Assembly: GCA_035403085.1 (NCBI GenBank)
Contig: DAONEM010000004.1
Coordinates: 25,173 to 89,172 of the forward strand
Direction of reading: 5' to 3'
DNA from: JAMOAD01 sp023621955
Lineage (GTDB): Bacteria > Acidobacteriota > Aminicenantia > JAMOAD01
DNA length: 64,000 bases
Under the pieces are notes generated by a model. It saw only the letters and a program-made list of their open reading frames with translations. It was not told the DNA's origin and did not search any database. A program made the translations under genes and the position numbers. Each line of letters begins with the position of its first letter. Within the stretch, counting starts at the first letter, position 1. Positions 51,557-60,471 of this stretch are shown piece by piece.

Positions 51557-52455
51557 TCCGTTATCTCAACCCTTTCCCGCGGACTCTCTCCAGGTTCCCC
51601 GCTTTTCAAGGAAGAGATGACCATGGCCGCCAACATGAGTGCGCATCCCAAAAGGCCGCGAACGCCCATGGACTCCCCGAGGATCAACCATCCCCCCAGG
51701 AGGGCGAAGGGAGATTCGAGGCTGAGGATCAGGGCGGCATGAGAGGGCGGTGTTCTCTTTTGGGCGACGATCTGGAGGGTGTAGGCGACTCCGATGGAGA
51801 GGAACCCTCCGTAGAGGAGGGGAACCCACCCCTGAGGCGATGAGGGGAAGAGCCGCTTTTCGAACAAGAGGGAGGAGGCAAGGCTCAGAACGGAACAGAG
51901 CGAGTACTGGAGAACGGCCAGCTTCAATGGGGGAAAGAGCCGGGAGAAACGGTCTACAAGAAGGATGTGGACAGCCCAGAAGAGAGAGGAGACGAAGACC
52001 AGGATATCCCCGCGGTTAAAGCCTCCCCGAATATCGCCTCCTACCAAGAGGTAGAGGCCCAAGAGGGCTAGGAGTACGGCGGGGATAGAGGCTTTCTCTT
52101 TCCTCTTCGTTACAAGTAGGGAGAAGAGGGGGACGAAGAGGATGTAGAGACCGGTGAGGAAACCACCACGGCCGGCGGAGGTGCTCTCCATTCCTACCTG
52201 TTGTAGGGATGCGGCCAGAAAGAGAGCGGACCCGCAGAGGCCTCCCCCGAAGAGGAGGGACCGTCGGGAGGGAAGGGGCTCCTTCCTGAAGAGGGGGATC
52301 AGGGAGAGGGCGCCTAGGGCGAAACGGATGGCGTTGAAACCGAAGGGGCCCTGAAACTCCATTCCCGCCCTCTGGGCGACGAAGGCGAAACCCCAGATTC
52401 CGGAGGCCAAGAGGAGAAGGAGGTCTGGCAGACGAGGTGTGAGCTCTTTTCTCAT
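51547..52455 (-). CDS. EamA/DMT-family permease
   Basis: 302 residues with ten hydrophobic helices. LLLASGIWGFAFVAQRAGMEF at the start and VFVSSLFWAVHILLVDRFSRLF at the second repeat mark the EamA duplication. It ends inside the exporter gene by 10 bp (convergent overlap). Likely exports a small metabolite; the substrate is unknown. A second DMT carrier lies at 40074, and the two are only distantly similar. Confidence 0.88.
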   Translation of the reverse strand: MRKELTPRLPDLLLLLASGIWGFAFVAQRAGMEFQGPFGFNAIRFALGALSLIPLFRKEPLPSRRSLLFGGGLCGSALFLAASLQQVGMESTSAGRGGFLTGLYILFVPLFSLLVTKRKEKASIPAVLLALLGLYLLVGGDIRGGFNRGDILVFVSSLFWAVHILLVDRFSRLFPPLKLAVLQYSLCSVLSLASSLLFEKRLFPSSPQGWVPLLYGGFLSIGVAYTLQIVAQKRTPPSHAALILSLESPFALLGGWLILGESMGVRGLLGCALMLAAMVISSLKSGEPGESPRERVEITDQR

Positions 52456-52810
52456 GGTCTAAGCTTCGGGTCAAGAGGGTCGATCTGTTGACAGAGGACC
52501 ATGACCATGATGGCCGGGGTCATCGTTCCTTGCGACCTGCCGACGCTTTCAAGAGAAAGGCACAACACCTGTCAACGGAAAACCTGTGAGCCTTCATGAA
52601 ACCTCCTCTCCCTGAGAGTACAGCAAAGTGGATTCGTTTTGCAAGCCTGCTCTTGACAGCAGAGGCGCAGGAAGGCATTCTAAAGGTGAAAATGGGAAAA
52701 ACCTCCTGGACTCTCGATGGCTCCTCCCTGGGGTGTCCCCTGGCGGCTGGGCTGATGGTCCATCATAAGGTGTTCGACCGAGGGGGCCGACGAAAGGGAG
52801 CATTTCCAGG
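52456..52810. other. 355-bp spacer between the divergent DMT and PAP2 genes
   Basis: No gene longer than about 70 codons is supported. Contents: a short minus-strand ORF with a strong ribosome site (52520-52597, listed separately), a TTGACA at 52653-52658 on the plus strand with CATTCT 17 nt on as a poor promoter for PAP2, and a 6-bp inverted repeat (ATGACC/GGTCAT) near 52500-52523. Otherwise nothing recognisable. Confidence 0.5.
52520..52597 (-). CDS. Candidate 25-residue small ORF
   Basis: ATG 52597 is preceded by AGGAGG with 4-5 nt spacing, much better than chance, then encodes MKAHRFSVDRCCAFLLKAS... and stops at 52520. It lies 64 bp upstream of the DMT gene on the same strand, so it could be a leader peptide. 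No homology is recognised; codon count is too small for a coding test. Confidence 0.25.
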   Translation of the reverse strand: MKAHRFSVDRCCAFLLKASAGRKER

Positions 52811-53611
52811 ATGATCGGCTTGAGAGAAGAGGCTGTGCGCAGGGATCTTCCCGGTGTTTCTCTCTCCAGTGGGGTGGTTCAGCTTCGATCTTCCCGGAGG
52901 CTCCTCTTCGGCATCCTCTTCTCCTCCTTTCTCTTCTTGGGGCTCTCTCTCTTCCTTTGGTACCAGAGGAGTTGGGAACAGGCGGTAACGATCTTTCACA
53001 ATTTCGTCTATTCGAGGCCTCTCCTCCTTCTGGTCAACGAGAGCCTTTCGAGCTGGGGGATGTCCACCATCGCCTTGATATACGCCTTTGCCCTCTTCCG
53101 CTCCCTAAAAGCAAAAGGGGATTACCGGGATCTTCCGGTTTACCTTCTCGTCCTCGTCTCTTTCCTCTCGGCCGCCGTGGCGGGCCATCTCTTGAAACTG
53201 ATCATCGCCCGCCTCCGTCCCGCGGTGGAACTCTCAGACCGGATCGTTCTGCATCAGCTCTCTTCGACCTCCTCTTTCCCTTCTGGCCATACCACAAACA
53301 GCATGGCCCTGGCTCTTCCCTTCCTCTTGATGGCCACCGGGAAGGAGCGCCTGACCAGGTGGGTGAAAGGGACCGTCTTGGTCGTCGCTTGCGGGGTCGC
53401 CTACTCTAGAATCGCCCTTCAGAGGCATTTTCTCAGCGACGTCTTGGCGGGAGTAGGAGTGGGCCTTCTCTTCCTCTACCTCTCCGTAGAAGGGTGCAAC
53501 GCTCTCCAAAAAAAGAGGCCTCAGAGCTGGGAGAGGCTTCTGGCGAACCCCGGTTATCTTCCCTACCTCTTCCTTCTCTTGGCGTTGCTCCTCGGCTTCG
53601 TCTCCTTCTAA
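52811..53611 (+). CDS. PAP2-family phosphatase
   Basis: 266 residues with about six transmembrane helices. The three phosphatase motifs are KLIIARLRP (KxxxxxxRP), SFPSGHTTNS (PSGH) and SRIALQRHFLSDV (SRxxxxxHxxxD). Such inner-membrane enzymes dephosphorylate undecaprenyl pyrophosphate or phosphatidic acid, a role that suits a region rich in polyprenyl-linked glycan genes. It ends 7 bp before the convergent PHP gene. Confidence 0.9.
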   Translation: MIGLREEAVRRDLPGVSLSSGVVQLRSSRRLLFGILFSSFLFLGLSLFLWYQRSWEQAVTIFHNFVYSRPLLLLVNESLSSWGMSTIALIYAFALFRSLKAKGDYRDLPVYLLVLVSFLSAAVAGHLLKLIIARLRPAVELSDRIVLHQLSSTSSFPSGHTTNSMALALPFLLMATGKERLTRWVKGTVLVVACGVAYSRIALQRHFLSDVLAGVGVGLLFLYLSVEGCNALQKKRPQSWERLLANPGYLPYLFLLLALLLGFVSF

Positions 53612-53618
53612 GGGTCGC

Positions 53619-54590
53619 TCAGGGGCGTTTGAGGAAGAGAGGCTGGGTCATGGCGGTCTCTCCGTTGGAGGAGATCACCTTGGCCCTGACGTAGGTCTCC
53701 CCTCCTTCGGGGGCATAAGAGGGCGTGAGGGAGAGATCCTCTCTGAGAACCTTCCCATCCTTCCCGATAAAGAGGGTCGTGTACTTTTCATCGTCTCTAG
53801 CTTGAATCTTGAGGGAGTAGAGCCTCTGCGTGGCGGAGACATCCTCTAGGGTGACTCCCGTGGAAAGGTAGAAATCCCCTCTCTCAAGGCTCTTCCTGAT
53901 GGCCTGGGGTGACAACTCTTCCGCTCGGACCATGATCCATCCCTTGCCGGGGTAGGAGAGGCTCGGAAGAAACTCTCCTAGATAGTCGTGGGTGTCGTCG
54001 GAAGCGGTTCCGTAAATCTGGAATCCCTTGGAGAGCAGGTCATCCCAGAGCCCTTCGGTTCCCCTGCTTCCTCCCGCCGGGAAGTTGTTGCTGTCCCGGT
54101 TGTAATTGATAATCTCCATGAGCGTCAAGCCCTTGAGTTGTCCGATCTCTGAGGAGGTAAGGCTCCAGCGCCAGAGGGGATGGTTGAGCTGGACCAGAGC
54201 GCTTGTGGCGAGGGCGTTGTCGATATCCTTCTGGAGAATCTCCACAGAGCTCTTTCCCTTCGAGGGCATGACCGGGGTCGTCGCGAAGAGGGCGATGGTG
54301 TGGAGCCTCTGTTTGGCCAGGCTGTTCGTGATCTCTTCGCCTGGAAGGACCAGGAAGTCGTCCCGGGGGTCTACGTCGAGCCGAGCCACCTCTGTGAGGG
54401 AGTTATGGTCGGTTATGAAGAGGAAGTTGTAGTCATGGTCGTAGTACCAACGCACAACCCTGCGGGGAGTTTCGTTCCCGTCGGAGAGATTCGTATGGGT
54501 GTGGAGGTTGCCCTTGTACCACTTGGAAGCCTCTTGACCGGAGAGGGAGAAAGAGAGGAAGAGAAGGATGAGGAAGAAAGACCTTTTCAT
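53619..54590 (-). CDS. Secreted PHP/CehA-type metal-dependent phosphoesterase-like protein
   Basis: 323 residues with signal peptide (ILLFLSFSLSGQ). Metal ligands: NLHTHTNLSDGNETP (HxH plus Asp), FITDHNSL (DH), LPGEEITN (Glu), LNHPLW (His) and GTASDDTHDY (DxH). This is the PHP/CehA-McbA layout of trinuclear metal hydrolases, here apparently exported to the periplasm. Substrate unknown. A TATAAT-type -10 precedes the gene. Confidence 0.85.
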   Translation of the reverse strand: MKRSFFLILLFLSFSLSGQEASKWYKGNLHTHTNLSDGNETPRRVVRWYYDHDYNFLFITDHNSLTEVARLDVDPRDDFLVLPGEEITNSLAKQRLHTIALFATTPVMPSKGKSSVEILQKDIDNALATSALVQLNHPLWRWSLTSSEIGQLKGLTLMEIINYNRDSNNFPAGGSRGTEGLWDDLLSKGFQIYGTASDDTHDYLGEFLPSLSYPGKGWIMVRAEELSPQAIRKSLERGDFYLSTGVTLEDVSATQRLYSLKIQARDDEKYTTLFIGKDGKVLREDLSLTPSYAPEGGETYVRAKVISSNGETAMTQPLFLKRP

Positions 54591-54613
54591 TGGACACCTC
54601 CTGTAGAGAATCC

Positions 54614-54619
54614 ATTATA
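54614..54619 (-). promoter_or_regulatory. -10 element of the PHP gene
   Basis: TATAAT on the minus strand, predicted start about 54607, short leader with AGGAGGTG before the ATG. No convincing -35. Confidence 0.45.
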
Positions 54620-54887
54620 CTCCACATTACCCAGAGAGATGTCTGAAACGGGCTAAGATGGACCATGTGTGGGAGACACGACTATTCAGCTTCCCAGGGA
54701 GAGGCTTCTCTTCAAGACGGTAAAGGGTGAGGTTGTGGAATGCCAATGATGGATTCAAATTTTTCTACATCCAAAGACAATCAGGATCCTTGAAAAACAC
54801 CTGCCAAGGTGGGAAAATCGAATATCTAGCGGTTTCTTGAAAATCGTCAGGGAAAGGAAATCCCGGCAAAAAGGAGCAACCCCCGAC

Positions 54888-56119
54888 ATGGATCTCAGAG
54901 AACGGTGTAGCAAACTCTACCTCGCCTCGACTCCCTTACAAAGGCTGTGGTATCTGCCACATTTGGGATACAAGTTGCAACTTCCGGAGATCCTCTTTGT
55001 TCCTCTCTTCTTATCGGCGCTGGGGAACATCAGAAGAATCTTTCATCGAAGTGCTTGGAACGTATTGGATCTTTTCATACTGCTCTGGCCGGTCGCCACA
55101 TTGCTTCCCTCTCTCCAAAGCCGTCTAAACCTTCAAAACATCATAGATGCGGCCGGTGCCGTCTACCTTGTCCTCCTCTACTTTTCCGTCCGGTTGGCCA
55201 TGAGCGAACGCATGCGGGCCAGCCTTCATGAGATTATCGTCCTCACGTCAACCTTGGCCGCCCTCATGGGAATAGTCGGTTGGTCGCTCTATACACTCCT
55301 GAGAATCGTCACTCCTCTGGTGATCGTTCGGCCCTATCCCTATTTTGGGAAGATGGCCCAAGCGTGCGCCTTCACTGCCACCCCTAACATGTTGGCCAGT
55401 TTTCTCATGATGGGGATTGTTTTCCACCTCTCCAACAGTCTGGCGAACCGGGAACGGCCCCCCCGTTTCTGGAAGGTCACTTTTATCATTCTCTCACTTG
55501 GGTTCATCCTCACCTTTTCCAAGACCTTGTTGTGCCTCATCCCGGGAGTATGGATCGTTCTCCACCTCAACAGCGGTAACCACGGTTTCGGAAATCAGAT
55601 TCTCAAGAGCAGGGCGGTCGCCCTGTTCGTCATCACCGCCTCGTTCTTCGTGTACGCACTGGGCACTCACTTCGTCATCACTTCGACGGATCCGGAAAAG
55701 GTTGGTGCTCTGGTCAAAGAGAGTTACATCTCTGATCAACCCCTCTGCCAAGTAACGATCATGCAGAAGCAGTATGGGTTGTATCAGACGAACTACCTTC
55801 ATAACAAGAGATCCAGTATCCTGGCCCTCAAGCAAAGTAGAGGTTGGGGCGTCGGCGCCGGGAATTATAATGCCTTCATTGGCGGCTTGCAGGCCCGGAA
55901 CATGCACCCAAGAACATTCCCAAAATGGGATCCCCATTCAACACCTTTTGGTGCATTGGCTGAACTTGGGGTCTTTGGCTTCCTCGTGGTCATGGCTCTT
56001 TGGCTCTCATCGGGAATCCTCATCTACCGCAACCTCCAAAGAAAGCCCACCGCCACCATCTGGTCATACGCCCTTGCCGGCCTCTTCGTTGCCATCACCA
56101 TGGAAGCCTTTGTAACAGA
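54888..56119 (+). CDS. O-antigen ligase/polymerase-like membrane protein, 3'-truncated by assembly gap
   Basis: About 410 residues visible from ATG 54888, which has AAGGAG 11 nt upstream; an in-frame TTG at 54837 has no ribosome site. Roughly ten hydrophobic helices. The periplasmic loop has GWGVGAGNYNAFIGGL and PHSTPFGALAELGVFGF, the pattern of Wzy_C/WaaL-type ligases, which transfer or polymerise polyprenyl-linked glycans. The gene uses fewer AGG codons and looks lower in GC than its neighbours, as does the 300-bp spacer before it, suggesting acquisition. The 3' end is in the gap. Confidence 0.72.
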
Positions 56120-56219
56120 NNNNNNNNNNNNNNNNNNNNNNNNNNNNNNNNNNNNNNNNNNNNNNNNNNNNNNNNNNNNNNNNNNNNNNNNNNNNNNNNN
56201 NNNNNNNNNNNNNNNNNNN
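56120..56219. other. Assembly gap (100 N)
   Basis: Exactly 100 N, so size unknown. It truncates both the O-antigen-ligase-like gene and the P5C dehydrogenase gene, which face each other. Confidence 0.99.
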
Positions 56220-57432
56220 CCGACTTATCCCCTTTGCCTCCGATGACGATCTCGGCATCGGGACTCTTGCTGGCATGGTCGATGTAGGCCATGGTGGAAT
56301 CGAAGCTCTTCTCGTCGATCACGGCGTTAAAGAAGTTGTGAAAATCTCTGGGATCACCTGTGCGGGTCTTGATATCGGCGACCATCGCCTCCATGGCGGA
56401 GAAGACGGTGGAGGCCAGGGAACCGGGGAGGTAGACCCTCGAGGCGGCGGAACACTTTTGCCCCTGGTATTCGAAAGACCCTCTGACCAGGGCGACGGCC
56501 ACTTCCTGTGGATCGGCGGAGGGGTGGACGAAAACGAAGTCCTTTCCTCCGGTCTCTCCCACAAGGCGGGGGTAGGAGCTGTTGTTGTCCAGGTTCTCGG
56601 CGACGGTTCTCCAGATGGAGTTGAAGGTCTTTGTGGAACCTGTGAAGTGGATGCCTCCCAAGTGGGGACTCTTGAGGAGAACGCCGCTCAAGGTTGAGCC
56701 GGAGCCGGGAACAAAGTTGATAACCCCGTCGGGGAAACCGGCTTCCTGAAAAAGTTTCATCAGGTAGTATCCGGAGAGCAAGGCCGTGGAGGCTGGTTTC
56801 CAGATGACGGTGTTTCCCATGAGGGCCGGCGAGGTTGTGAGGTTGCCGGCAATGGAGGTGAAGTTGAAGGGGGTGATGGCGAAGATGAACCCTTCCAAAG
56901 GCCTGTACTCGACCCGGTTCCAGGTTCCGTTGGAGGAGAGGGGCTGCTGGGAGTAGATCTCCTCGAGGAAGGAGGGGTTGTAACGGAGGAAGTCGGCGAT
57001 TTCGCAGGCCGAATCGATCTCCGCCTGGAAGGGGTTCTTGCTCTGGTTGAGCATGGTGGCTGCGTTGAGAATGTATCTGTACTTATGGGTGATCAGATCC
57101 GCGGCTTTGAGGCTGAGAGCGGCTCTCTCTTCCCAGGGAAGGCTTTCCCAAAGGACTTTGGCCTCCATGGCCGTCTCTATGGCCATCTTCACCTCTTTCT
57201 CACCTGCTTGATGGCAATGGGCCAGCTTGTGAGCATGCTCGTGAGGGCAGACGACATCAAGGGTCTTTCCTGTTCTTATCTCTTTGCCACCGATGATAAG
57301 AGGGATGTCCAGGGTTTGGTTGTACTGACGATCGAGTTCTTCCTTGAGGCGTGCCCTCTCTGGAGAACCGGGAGCGTACTGAAGAATCGGTTCGTTGTGG
57401 GGAGTGGGAACTTTGAACAAGGCGTTGGCCAT
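56220..57432 (-). CDS. Delta-1-pyrroline-5-carboxylate dehydrogenase (L-glutamate gamma-semialdehyde dehydrogenase), 3'-truncated by gap
   Basis: 404 residues visible from ATG 57432, which is preceded by AAGGAGGT. PRLVGETGGKDFVFVHPSAD carries the catalytic Glu region, and FEYQGQKCSAASRVYLPGSL has the nucleophilic Cys. FAITPFNFTSIAGNL and HFTGSTKTF are cofactor-binding loops. These and the start ANALFKVPTPHNEPI match the stand-alone PruA/RocA group that oxidises glutamate semialdehyde to glutamate with NAD+, the last step of proline and hydroxyproline breakdown. Roughly the last quarter is missing. It has its own promoter at 57489-57517. Confidence 0.9.
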
Positions 57433-57488
57433 AGTTTTGAACCTCCTTTTCACACCGGCACATCTCGGGCCGGAGGGTTATAGAAAAC

Positions 57489-57517
57489 ATCATGGCAGAA
57501 GAAAACGGTTTTGTCAA
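57489..57517 (-). promoter_or_regulatory. Promoter of the P5C dehydrogenase gene
   Basis: On the minus strand TTGACA (57512-57517), 17-nt spacer, CATGAT (57489-57494); start about 57482. A short hairpin with CCGGC/GCCGG arms follows in the leader, before AAGGAGGT. Confidence 0.6.
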
Positions 57518-57694
57518 ACATTAAAAAATGAGCGTAATAATGACGTTTTGTCGCAGGAATAGCCGCCCTTCAAAGACGTTAAGAGTGAGATCCAAGGCCT
57601 CTCTTGGGGAGATGGAAGACTCTTCCTTTCAGGGTCTCTTCGGACGGTCAAAAACCCGGATCTCTTCGAACCAATGGAGGAGAGAGGGGCTCTT

Positions 57695-57952
57695 CTATTC
57701 GGCCCCGGGCATGGCGGGATCCCATGTTCCGGGTTCCCAGGTGATGGTGGTTACCTCGGTGCTTTCGCCGGTGAGAGCCTGACGAATGGCCTTCTCAGCG
57801 CCCTCCTGGGAGCGAAGAAGGCTCTTATGGAAGAAGAGGACCTGCCGAACCCGGCGGCGGATTCTCTCCTCTTCTTTCCAGACCACCTCGACAGAGATGT
57901 GGTAACTCCTCTCCCCCTCTTCCCTCTTGAGAACCCGCACCTCTTTTGTCAT
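57695..57952 (-). CDS. Small protein of unknown function in the amidohydrolase operon
   Basis: 85 residues beginning MTKEVRVLKREEGER, with the ATG 3 nt after the stop of the upstream amidohydrolase-like gene. Rich in Arg, Glu and Lys in the first two-thirds, with a predicted helix around ERIRRRVRQVL. The end is Pro/Trp-rich (WEPGTWDPAMPG). No signal peptide and no family recognised. Tight coupling to the operon and normal codon use make it more likely real than a chance frame. Confidence 0.5.
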   Translation of the reverse strand: MTKEVRVLKREEGERSYHISVEVVWKEEERIRRRVRQVLFFHKSLLRSQEGAEKAIRQALTGESTEVTTITWEPGTWDPAMPGAE

Positions 57953-57955
57953 GGC

Positions 57956-59200
57956 TTACTCTCCGCTCTCTCTTCGGGAAGCCCTCTCGGCCTCCCGCTG
58001 GAAATAATCCATCCCCTGGATTCTCTTCCCTTCGCAGAAGACGGCCAAGACCTTCGTGGTGCCTTCCAGCAGGTCTCCGTCCAGAACGATCAGATCGGCC
58101 CAGGATCCCACATCGATACTTCCCCGGTCCTTCAGCCCCATGATCCGGGCCGGAGTCATGGTGAGAGCCTTGACGGCCCCCTCACGGGAGAGACCATAAG
58201 CCACGGCCCTTCCGGCTTGAACCGGGAAATCGAAGGCGTTGGCGGAAGAGTAGAAGGAGAAGGCGAAGGGAATCTCAGACTTCTCCAACAGACCGGGAAG
58301 ACGGTAAACCATGTCGTAGCCCTCTTCCCATTTGTGGTTGCCCTCGTAGAGGGAGGAGAGAATCACCGGGAGTCCGGAGAGACGGATCTCCGGGAGGAGC
58401 TTTTCGCCCTCGTAGGCTCCCAGGAGAACTCCGGGGATGGCAAACTCCTGGGAGATCTTGATAGCCTCCCGAATCTCCTCGACCGTGTTGGCCGCGAAGA
58501 TCACGGGTCTCTTCTTCTCCCAGAGGAAGCGTGTCGCCTCGTAGAGGGGGGAGTAGGCTTGCTTTTCTCCAGCGCAGGCTCTTAAGGAGTATATCCGGGA
58601 GGCTTGGAGGAACTCTCGGATCTCCTTCGTCCTCTTGGAGGGTGTAGGCGCCAAGGCCTCTTTTTCCCTGGGAGGACGTTTGTCGATCAGTTGAACGATC
58701 AGGGCGGCGTCCCTCTCGACGACCATCTCGTCGGGATTCCAGCCGGATGTTTTCATCAGGGCGGCTCTGCCGCTTACGGCGCCTCCGCTGGGAGCGACAA
58801 GAACCGTGAGTGTACCGAAGGAGCGGACGATGGGAAGAAGGTTGCTCCAGGGGTAGAAAGCGCTGAAGGTGGTGAGCTGGGGGTTCAGGCTTCCCACCTC
58901 CTTACTGTCGTTCCAGACACTGCCCCATCCGACTCCGGTGATGCCAAGGCTTGAGTAAAGGTTGATGAGCCCGGGATAGACGGTTCCCTCCTTGAACTCT
59001 ACCAGGGGGTACTCTTCCGGGAGAGGGTCTTGGTAGGAGAGGACCCTCTCGATCCTCCCTTTGTTGATCAAGAGGACTCCCCCTTCCATGGGAGAACCTG
59101 AGACGGTGACAATGCGCTTAGCTTTGAGGGCGAACCTCTCCGAAGAGAAGAGGGGCAGAAGGAACAGAAACAGGGAGAGAAAGAGAGCCGTCCTCTTCAT
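57956..59200 (-). CDS. Periplasmic amidohydrolase-fold protein lacking all metal ligands
   Basis: 414 residues with signal peptide (LFLFLLPLFSS). The scaffold of imidazolonepropionase-type amidohydrolases is clear (GTVYPGLINLYSSLGI at the start of the barrel, TMTPARIMGLKDRGSIDVGSWADLIVLDGDL at the end). The HxH metal motif is N-L-Y, the two central His positions read FAAN and LLGAYEG, and the final Asp position is FSFYSS. All five expected ligands of the active paralogue are therefore replaced. A regulatory or structural pseudo-enzyme is most likely. Start overlaps the upstream paralogue by 4 bp (ATGA). Confidence 0.8.
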   Translation of the reverse strand: MKRTALFLSLFLFLLPLFSSERFALKAKRIVTVSGSPMEGGVLLINKGRIERVLSYQDPLPEEYPLVEFKEGTVYPGLINLYSSLGITGVGWGSVWNDSKEVGSLNPQLTTFSAFYPWSNLLPIVRSFGTLTVLVAPSGGAVSGRAALMKTSGWNPDEMVVERDAALIVQLIDKRPPREKEALAPTPSKRTKEIREFLQASRIYSLRACAGEKQAYSPLYEATRFLWEKKRPVIFAANTVEEIREAIKISQEFAIPGVLLGAYEGEKLLPEIRLSGLPVILSSLYEGNHKWEEGYDMVYRLPGLLEKSEIPFAFSFYSSANAFDFPVQAGRAVAYGLSREGAVKALTMTPARIMGLKDRGSIDVGSWADLIVLDGDLLEGTTKVLAVFCEGKRIQGMDYFQREAERASRRESGE

Positions 59201-60471
59201 CTGGTGGCCTCCTTCTCTTCGACCCTTTTGACGCTCCGCGATCTCAAGTCCTCTTCACGGTCGAAGTAGACCCTCCCTTCGATGATGGTCAAGCAACACT
59301 TCGAAGTCGGGCTCAACGGATCTCCGTCGAAGACGGCGAGATCCGCGTCTTTACCGACATCAAGGGAGCCGACATACTTGTCCGTTCCCAGGAGCCTGGC
59401 GGGGTTGAGAGTGACTGTCTTCAAGGCCTCCATCCTCTCCATGCCCGCGTAGCGAACCATTTTTCCAGCCTCGATGTTGAGGCGTCTCATCGCCTCGGAG
59501 AGGTCCGAATTGAGAGAAACTTCCACTCCTTTTTCCCTCAGCAGGGCAAATCCGTAGGGGGTGAACTCGGAGGCTTCGGCCTTGTAGTTCCAGGAGTCGG
59601 TAAAGACGGAAAGGCCGATCTTCTCCTTCGCCAGCTCGTCGGCGATTCTGTAGGCCTGGTGGAAGTGTTCGAAGCCCTGAACCTTGAATCCGTACTCCTT
59701 GGCGATGCGCATCAACTCGAGGCTCTCCTCGGCCCTGTAAGTATGGCATCGGACCACCCTCTTCCCCTCCAAAACCTCAAGGAGAACCTCCAGACGCTGG
59801 TTCCTCTTGGGAGGAGGCGGAGCCTTCTTCCCTTTCGCCTCTCTCCGCCAGTCTTCCCAGCCCTTCCCGTACTCCAGGGCCTGCGAGAAGGCTGTTCGAA
59901 TCGACGCGGCTACACCCATCCTGGTGATGGGGAAGGACTTCCCCCCTGTGGCCGTCTTAGGGTTCTCTCCCAGGGCCAGCTTGAGAGTGGGCAGGGCCCG
60001 TCTTTCGATCATCTCTTCGGCGGATTCCCCCCACTTGAGTTTGACGGTAACATTGCGGCCCCCTATGGGGTTGGCGCTTCCGTGGAGAAGGTGGACCATA
60101 GTGACGCCGCCGGTTAAACAGTAGTAGATGTTGGGGTCGTCAGGGTTGATCTGCTCGGCCATGTCGATCTCCGGCGTGATGTTCTCCGAAACCTCGTTGA
60201 TCTCTCCGGCAAGGGCGATGTGGTTATGGGAGTCGATCAGGCCTGGAACGACGGAGAGCCCTTTCAGGTCCCGTTCGGGAACCTTGCCGGGGTTGACGAT
60301 CCCCTTGGCGATGGAGCGAATCTTGCCGTTCATGATCAGCATGTCGTAGCCCTCCAGGATTCCCTTGTCAAAGGTGTAGAAGCGGCCTTCACGAAGGAGA
60401 AGATCCTCCCCGGGGAGGCGAAGGGCGGCCAGGAGTAGGAGTATCCAGAGACAGTGCGTCAGCTTCTTCAC
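59197..60471 (-). CDS. Periplasmic amidohydrolase, catalytically intact
   Basis: 424 residues, GTG start 60471 overlapping the preceding stop by 4 bp. Signal peptide WILLLLAALRLPG. Metal site residues: DSHNHIAL (HxH), RCHTYRAEE, EHFHQAY and SLNSDLSEAM (Asp), followed by TLNPARLLGTDKYVGSLDVGKDADLAVFDGDP, the standard amidohydrolase C-terminal landmark. Likely a zinc-dependent peptidase- or amidase-like hydrolase in the periplasm. It is the only one of three tandem paralogues with intact ligands. Confidence 0.88.
   Translation of the reverse strand: MKKLTHCLWILLLLAALRLPGEDLLLREGRFYTFDKGILEGYDMLIMNGKIRSIAKGIVNPGKVPERDLKGLSVVPGLIDSHNHIALAGEINEVSENITPEIDMAEQINPDDPNIYYCLTGGVTMVHLLHGSANPIGGRNVTVKLKWGESAEEMIERRALPTLKLALGENPKTATGGKSFPITRMGVAASIRTAFSQALEYGKGWEDWRREAKGKKAPPPPKRNQRLEVLLEVLEGKRVVRCHTYRAEESLELMRIAKEYGFKVQGFEHFHQAYRIADELAKEKIGLSVFTDSWNYKAEASEFTPYGFALLREKGVEVSLNSDLSEAMRRLNIEAGKMVRYAGMERMEALKTVTLNPARLLGTDKYVGSLDVGKDADLAVFDGDPLSPTSKCCLTIIEGRVYFDREEDLRSRSVKRVEEKEATR

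Noticed and set aside
52596..52814. 72-residue plus-strand ORF before PAP2
   Set aside because: No ribosome site, overlaps the PAP2 start and shows no coding bias.
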